Of a stretch of DNA of 6,857 nt, positions 6,701 through 6,857 are shown piece after piece; the stretch's first letter is position 1; each line of letters starts with the position of its first letter. A program made the position numbers and the translations under genes. This DNA comes from Bacteroidales bacterium UBA6248 (lineage in GTDB: Bacteria; Bacteroidota; Bacteroidia; Bacteroidales; Lentimicrobiaceae), in the NCBI GenBank assembly GCA_002441345.1, contig DJVU01000017.1:12934-19790 (forward strand), read 5' to 3'. The notes under the pieces were generated by a model, which had not been told where the DNA came from, searched no databases, and was given only the letters and a program-made list of their open reading frames with translations.

Positions 6701-6857
6701 GAGGAACAGTTGGTTGAAATCACCGCTTCCCCAAATACGGGTTACGAATTCGTAAACTGGACGTGGGAAGACCAGGAAGTTTCAAACAATGCTGTATTTA
6801 CTTTCGAAATGCCGGCAGAAGACCTGATAATAACGGCCAATTTCGAAAAACAGTCCT
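3752..6857 (+). CDS. Large secreted beta-helix protein (3' end outside window)
   Basis: The frame is open from the ATG at 3752 to the last base: 1035 codons with no stop, so the protein is partial at its C-terminus. Residues 1-30 are a signal peptide with hydrophobic core LFSLVLMSLFVIAG at 10-23 and possible cleavage at SMA/Q or after Ala22. Residues ~31-88 are an unassigned linker. Residues ~90-763 are a right-handed parallel beta-helix. It opens with the motif VVTNTSDSGEGSLRWAIQQA (91-110), then DVITFNIPGSG and VIIDGTTQPGW, and continues with repeated IGGTTPxERNIISGN and GNYIGTD units. Residues ~764-882 are a beta-sandwich-like region opened by DPGDADTGPNNLQNFPEI. Residues 884-956 and 962-1032 are two divergent InlB B-repeat domains. 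No catalytic residues of a pectate-lyase type were identified, so an adhesive or structural role is as likely as glycan binding or cleavage. A C-terminal T9SS sorting domain beyond the window is plausible but not seen. Confidence 0.88.
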   Translation, partial: MKNQLQFRHLFSLVLMSLFVIAGRENISMAQDAASLQSAAEDRIKEYSVRKAAVAEERGQLYYGSWFSSVAQAPDQKSLPRHGTRTLSGIVVTNTSDSGEGSLRWAIQQANATPDPDVITFNIPGSGPHYIQPLDRLGYIYNPVIIDGTTQPGWAPGAPVIVLDGSLTPDGQEGFRIYGDAHGSEIRGLVIGGFDRPIPPDQPQAGYNGFAIVLETNNNKIQGNFIGLAPDGVTPFPNVRGVQIMNSSNNLVGGTTPEERNVISSHTAIGVAIFGNEVRPGPVSSDNSISGNYIGTDAEGTAGRGNYINIQVSESAVNTMIGGTSVSQRNIVSGAGTNGILIVSPGTLNTQVKGNYVGTDVTGTVAIPNEWTGVSVYWGPGQTLIGGAEPGARNIISGNSMAGIELGAGLGPEELPNTNNVIAGNYIGLDVNASPMSNDVGILITGVSQYNTIGGTTPAERNIISGNNSDGIILGSDQVRFNQIFGNYIGTNPEGTAGYAETTGYGIYAGYGTSNNAIGGLNPGEGNLISGNYAYGVVVSGSASIQNNILGNLIGTNASGTGAVGNSAGGIGISSSTSTLIQGNVISGNGNSGSTAGIEVIGNTARATIKSNKIGVDITGQLAIPNIGNGIILRAPSNTIGGNNTGDFNIISGNTSNGILLLSLTGSADLNNIWGNYIGTNPEGLALGNGANGIDIGGGAKNKIGGIVAARQNKIAHNGGRGVSMSEFLNLIPIRNEILGNSVYSNSGHGILLGNYSSIPGNDPGDADTGPNNLQNFPEISSATFGGGQLDISYFVPSDPANSAYSIRVEFFSTNPNERQGKTFLGFDSFGTTDFNAGTKTVTLTIPEELGFMAGQQITATATDNFGNTSHFGTLVTAQSAQTYFTITSSAGTGGSIDPSGETLVEEGGSQLYTITPDAGYEIAELLVNGESTDAVAAYLFENVTSDQSIEVSFQLIQNILYSVTLDVNPAGAGTVTGEGLYEEEQLVEITASPNTGYEFVNWTWEDQEVSNNAVFTFEMPAEDLIITANFEKQS
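4418..5791 (+). repeat. Eight ~64-residue beta-helix repeat units
   Basis: Within the beta-helix protein the motif GNYIGT(D/N)xxGT or a variant recurs with its Asn at residues 224, 292, 355, 425, 487, 552, 612 and 676. The spacings are 60-70 residues, averaging about 64 (~190 bp). Between them lies a second anchor of the type IGGTTPxERNxISGN, seen for example as LVGGTTPEERNVISS, LIGGAEPGARNIISG and TIGGTTPAERNIISG. A 64-residue unit corresponds to roughly three coils of a parallel beta-helix. Unit 7 (SNKIGVDITGQ) and its neighbour are the most diverged. Units vary in length and are well diverged in DNA, so recent expansion is unlikely. Confidence 0.8.
6401..6847 (+). repeat. Two divergent InlB B-repeat domains in tandem
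   Basis: The first copy (residues 884-956, YFTITSSAGTGGSIDPSGE onward, with TPDAGYEIAELLVNG) and the second (962-1032, YSVTLDVNPAGAGTVTGEG onward, with ASPNTGYEFVNWTWED) share one pattern. It runs: beta strand, G-x-G-S/T-(I/V), a Glu-rich turn (VEEGG / YEEEQ), an I-T-(P/A)-x-x-x-x-G-Y-E core, then a final strand ending SFQL or ANFEK. This matches the family known as divergent InlB B-repeat (Flg_new_2 type), common as stalk modules in large secreted bacterial proteins. More copies may follow past the window end. Confidence 0.75.

Overview
The window looks like chromosomal DNA from a member of the Bacteroidota (Bacteroidetes). Three things point there. The first gene ends in a typical type IX secretion (T9SS) type A sorting domain. 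Every gene starts with a Sec signal peptide, three of the four ending in the 'AQ' cleavage context common in this phylum. The starts follow A-rich leaders rather than Shine-Dalgarno sequences. No RNA gene, CRISPR array, insertion sequence or minus-strand gene could be supported.

Layout: all four genes are on the + strand and all appear to encode exported proteins. (1) Positions 1-163 hold a GC-rich, hairpin-rich leader with no gene I can defend. (2) 164-664 encodes a small T9SS cargo that is little more than a sorting domain. (3) 730-2796 encodes a secreted tail-fibre-like protein: a conserved Bacteroidota N-terminal domain, exactly 17 tandem copies of a 17-residue YadA/Hep_Hag-like repeat, and a C-terminal Peptidase_S74 intramolecular chaperone with a coiled coil. 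(4) 2874-3572 encodes an unrecognised secreted protein. It stops inside a run of eight T's, and the -1 frame then stays open to 3682. (5) 3752 to the window end is the first 1035 codons of a large right-handed parallel beta-helix protein, followed by two divergent InlB-type repeats; the gene runs off the window.

The genes are separated by 65, 77 and 179 bp (69 bp if gene 3 continues in the -1 frame to 3682), so an operon of surface or secreted proteins is possible but not shown. The first two are of types I recall as common in Bacteroidota. A joint role, for example cell-surface fibres or adhesion with the small T9SS protein as anchor or partner, is inference only. The most checkable oddities are the T8 frameshift in gene 3, the 17 x 17 repeat array with an apparently intact S74 Ser/Lys pair, and the overlapping inverted repeats at the left edge. 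I found no convincing evidence of a wholly new system.
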